Origin: JBLHKS01 sp047620505
GTDB taxonomy: Bacteria > Verrucomicrobiota > Verrucomicrobiia > Verrucomicrobiales > DEV007
DNA: 14,230 nucleotides
Assembly: GCA_047620505.1 (NCBI GenBank)
Contig: JBLHKS010000182.1
Location: forward strand, 1-14,230
Direction: 5' to 3'
The translations under genes were made by a program, and so were the position numbers. Positions within the stretch are counted from its first letter, which is position 1. Each line of letters starts with the position of its first letter. Shown here in pieces: positions 13,950 through 14,230 of the stretch. Below the pieces are notes generated by a model. The model searched no databases. It worked only from the letters and a program-made list of their open reading frames with translations, and had not been told where the DNA came from.

Positions 13950-14097
13950 ATTTCGCACGTAAAAATCCCAACGGGATTTCGCACAAATAGCCTGGGGTTG
14001 CCGCAACGAAGTGAAGGCTACCCCAGGAACTGTCGCGATGTAAGATCCAAACAAGGCCGAAGGTCTTGCGTACCGTTCCGGATCGCTTTCAGCGATC
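13950..14097. repeat. Structured intergenic element with four hairpins, probably a dispersed repeat
   Basis: Downstream of the last gene lie three 17-base mini-hairpins, each with a 7-bp stem and a 3-base loop: AAATCCC-aac-GGGATTT (13963-13979), CAAGGCC-gaa-GGTCTTG (14052-14068, one G-T pair) and GATCGCT-ttc-AGCGATC (14081-14097). Between the first and second is a larger stem, CCTGGGGTTGCC (13991-14002) with GGCTACCCCAGG (14016-14027), one mismatch. ATTTCGCAC is directly repeated at 13950 and 13976. Opening strings such as CCCAACGGG and CCTGGGGTTGCC remind me of multi-copy intergenic repeats in Planctomycetes and Verrucomicrobia genomes, but copy number cannot be tested here. No U-run follows any stem, so a simple terminator is not supported. 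A small open frame across it (13842-14138) overlaps the end of the fusion gene and is probably spurious. Confidence 0.55.
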
Positions 14098-14230
14098 ATA
14101 ATCAGGGCTCTTCAGGGATTTTCGTGGCAACTATCTAACGGAAAGAGATCTAACTTTGCGCAGAAAAACATGATTCGAATGCGGTAGTTGGCAAAGGACC
14201 GAAATCCGCGCGCTGCTGACTTCAGGCTTT
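14098..14230. other. Non-coding tail with no recognised feature
   Basis: After the hairpin element no open frame, RNA gene, promoter or repeat can be supported up to the window end. Confidence 0.5.

Noticed and set aside
13916..13960. Rho-independent terminator after the phosphatase fusion gene
   Set aside because: There is a T-run at 13931-13935 but no stem immediately before it.
13842..14138. A 98-codon frame running from the end of the fusion gene through the hairpin element
   Set aside because: It overlaps the real gene in another frame and translates structured repeat DNA; such spurious proteins are typical of repeats.
1..14230. CRISPR array, tRNA or rRNA gene, insertion sequence
   Set aside because: No regularly spaced direct repeats with spacers, no cloverleaf or rRNA-like stretch, and no transposase-like protein were seen on either strand.

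Overview
The window looks like a chromosomal segment of a bacterium of the Planctomycetes-Verrucomicrobia-Lentisphaerae group, with Verrucomicrobia my first guess. The reasons are: two exported formylglycine-type sulfatases side by side; a 3-keto-disaccharide hydrolase (DUF1080) domain; two exported PQQ-like beta-propeller proteins, one opening with the RFRGPNGSG-type N-terminus common in these phyla; an SGNH esterase domain; moderately high GC by eye; and an almost complete absence of Shine-Dalgarno sequences. The phylum is inferred from gene content only, since there is no rRNA or ribosomal marker.

Layout. Six genes lie on the minus strand between 10675 and 28. In transcription order they are: a sulfatase fused to a DUF1080 domain (8534-10675); a second sulfatase (6908-8482); a secreted pectate-lyase-like beta-helix protein (5711-6862); an N6-adenine DNA methyltransferase and its 8-nt-overlapping putative restriction endonuclease (4151-5605 and 3289-4158); and a 1064-residue exported protein combining a metallophosphoesterase, a PQQ-like propeller and an SGNH hydrolase domain (28-3222). 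After a divergent intergenic region, two genes run on the plus strand: an exported PQQ-like propeller protein (10899-12167) and a histidine phosphatase fused to a ten-helix membrane domain (12263-13915). The last 315 bases hold no gene but contain a run of small hairpins that looks like a repeat element.

How the genes fit together. The two sulfatases, the DUF1080 domain and the beta-helix protein make a plausible exported set for desulfating and cutting a sulfated polysaccharide. The restriction-modification pair sits inside this locus without obvious functional connection and looks like an acquired cassette.

Most notable observations. (1) The SGNH domain of the first gene appears circularly permuted: the nucleophile block GDSI is at the extreme C-terminus, after the Asp-His block. 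(2) A 14-bp palindrome, CCAGCAGCTGCTGG, or a close variant, recurs about every 1-2 kb across genes, strands and reading frames, and its core CAGCTG is strongly over-represented. (3) A perfect 9-bp hairpin ends one base before the start codon of the beta-helix gene. (4) The phosphatase-transporter-like fusion and the sulfatase-DUF1080 fusion are unusual architectures.
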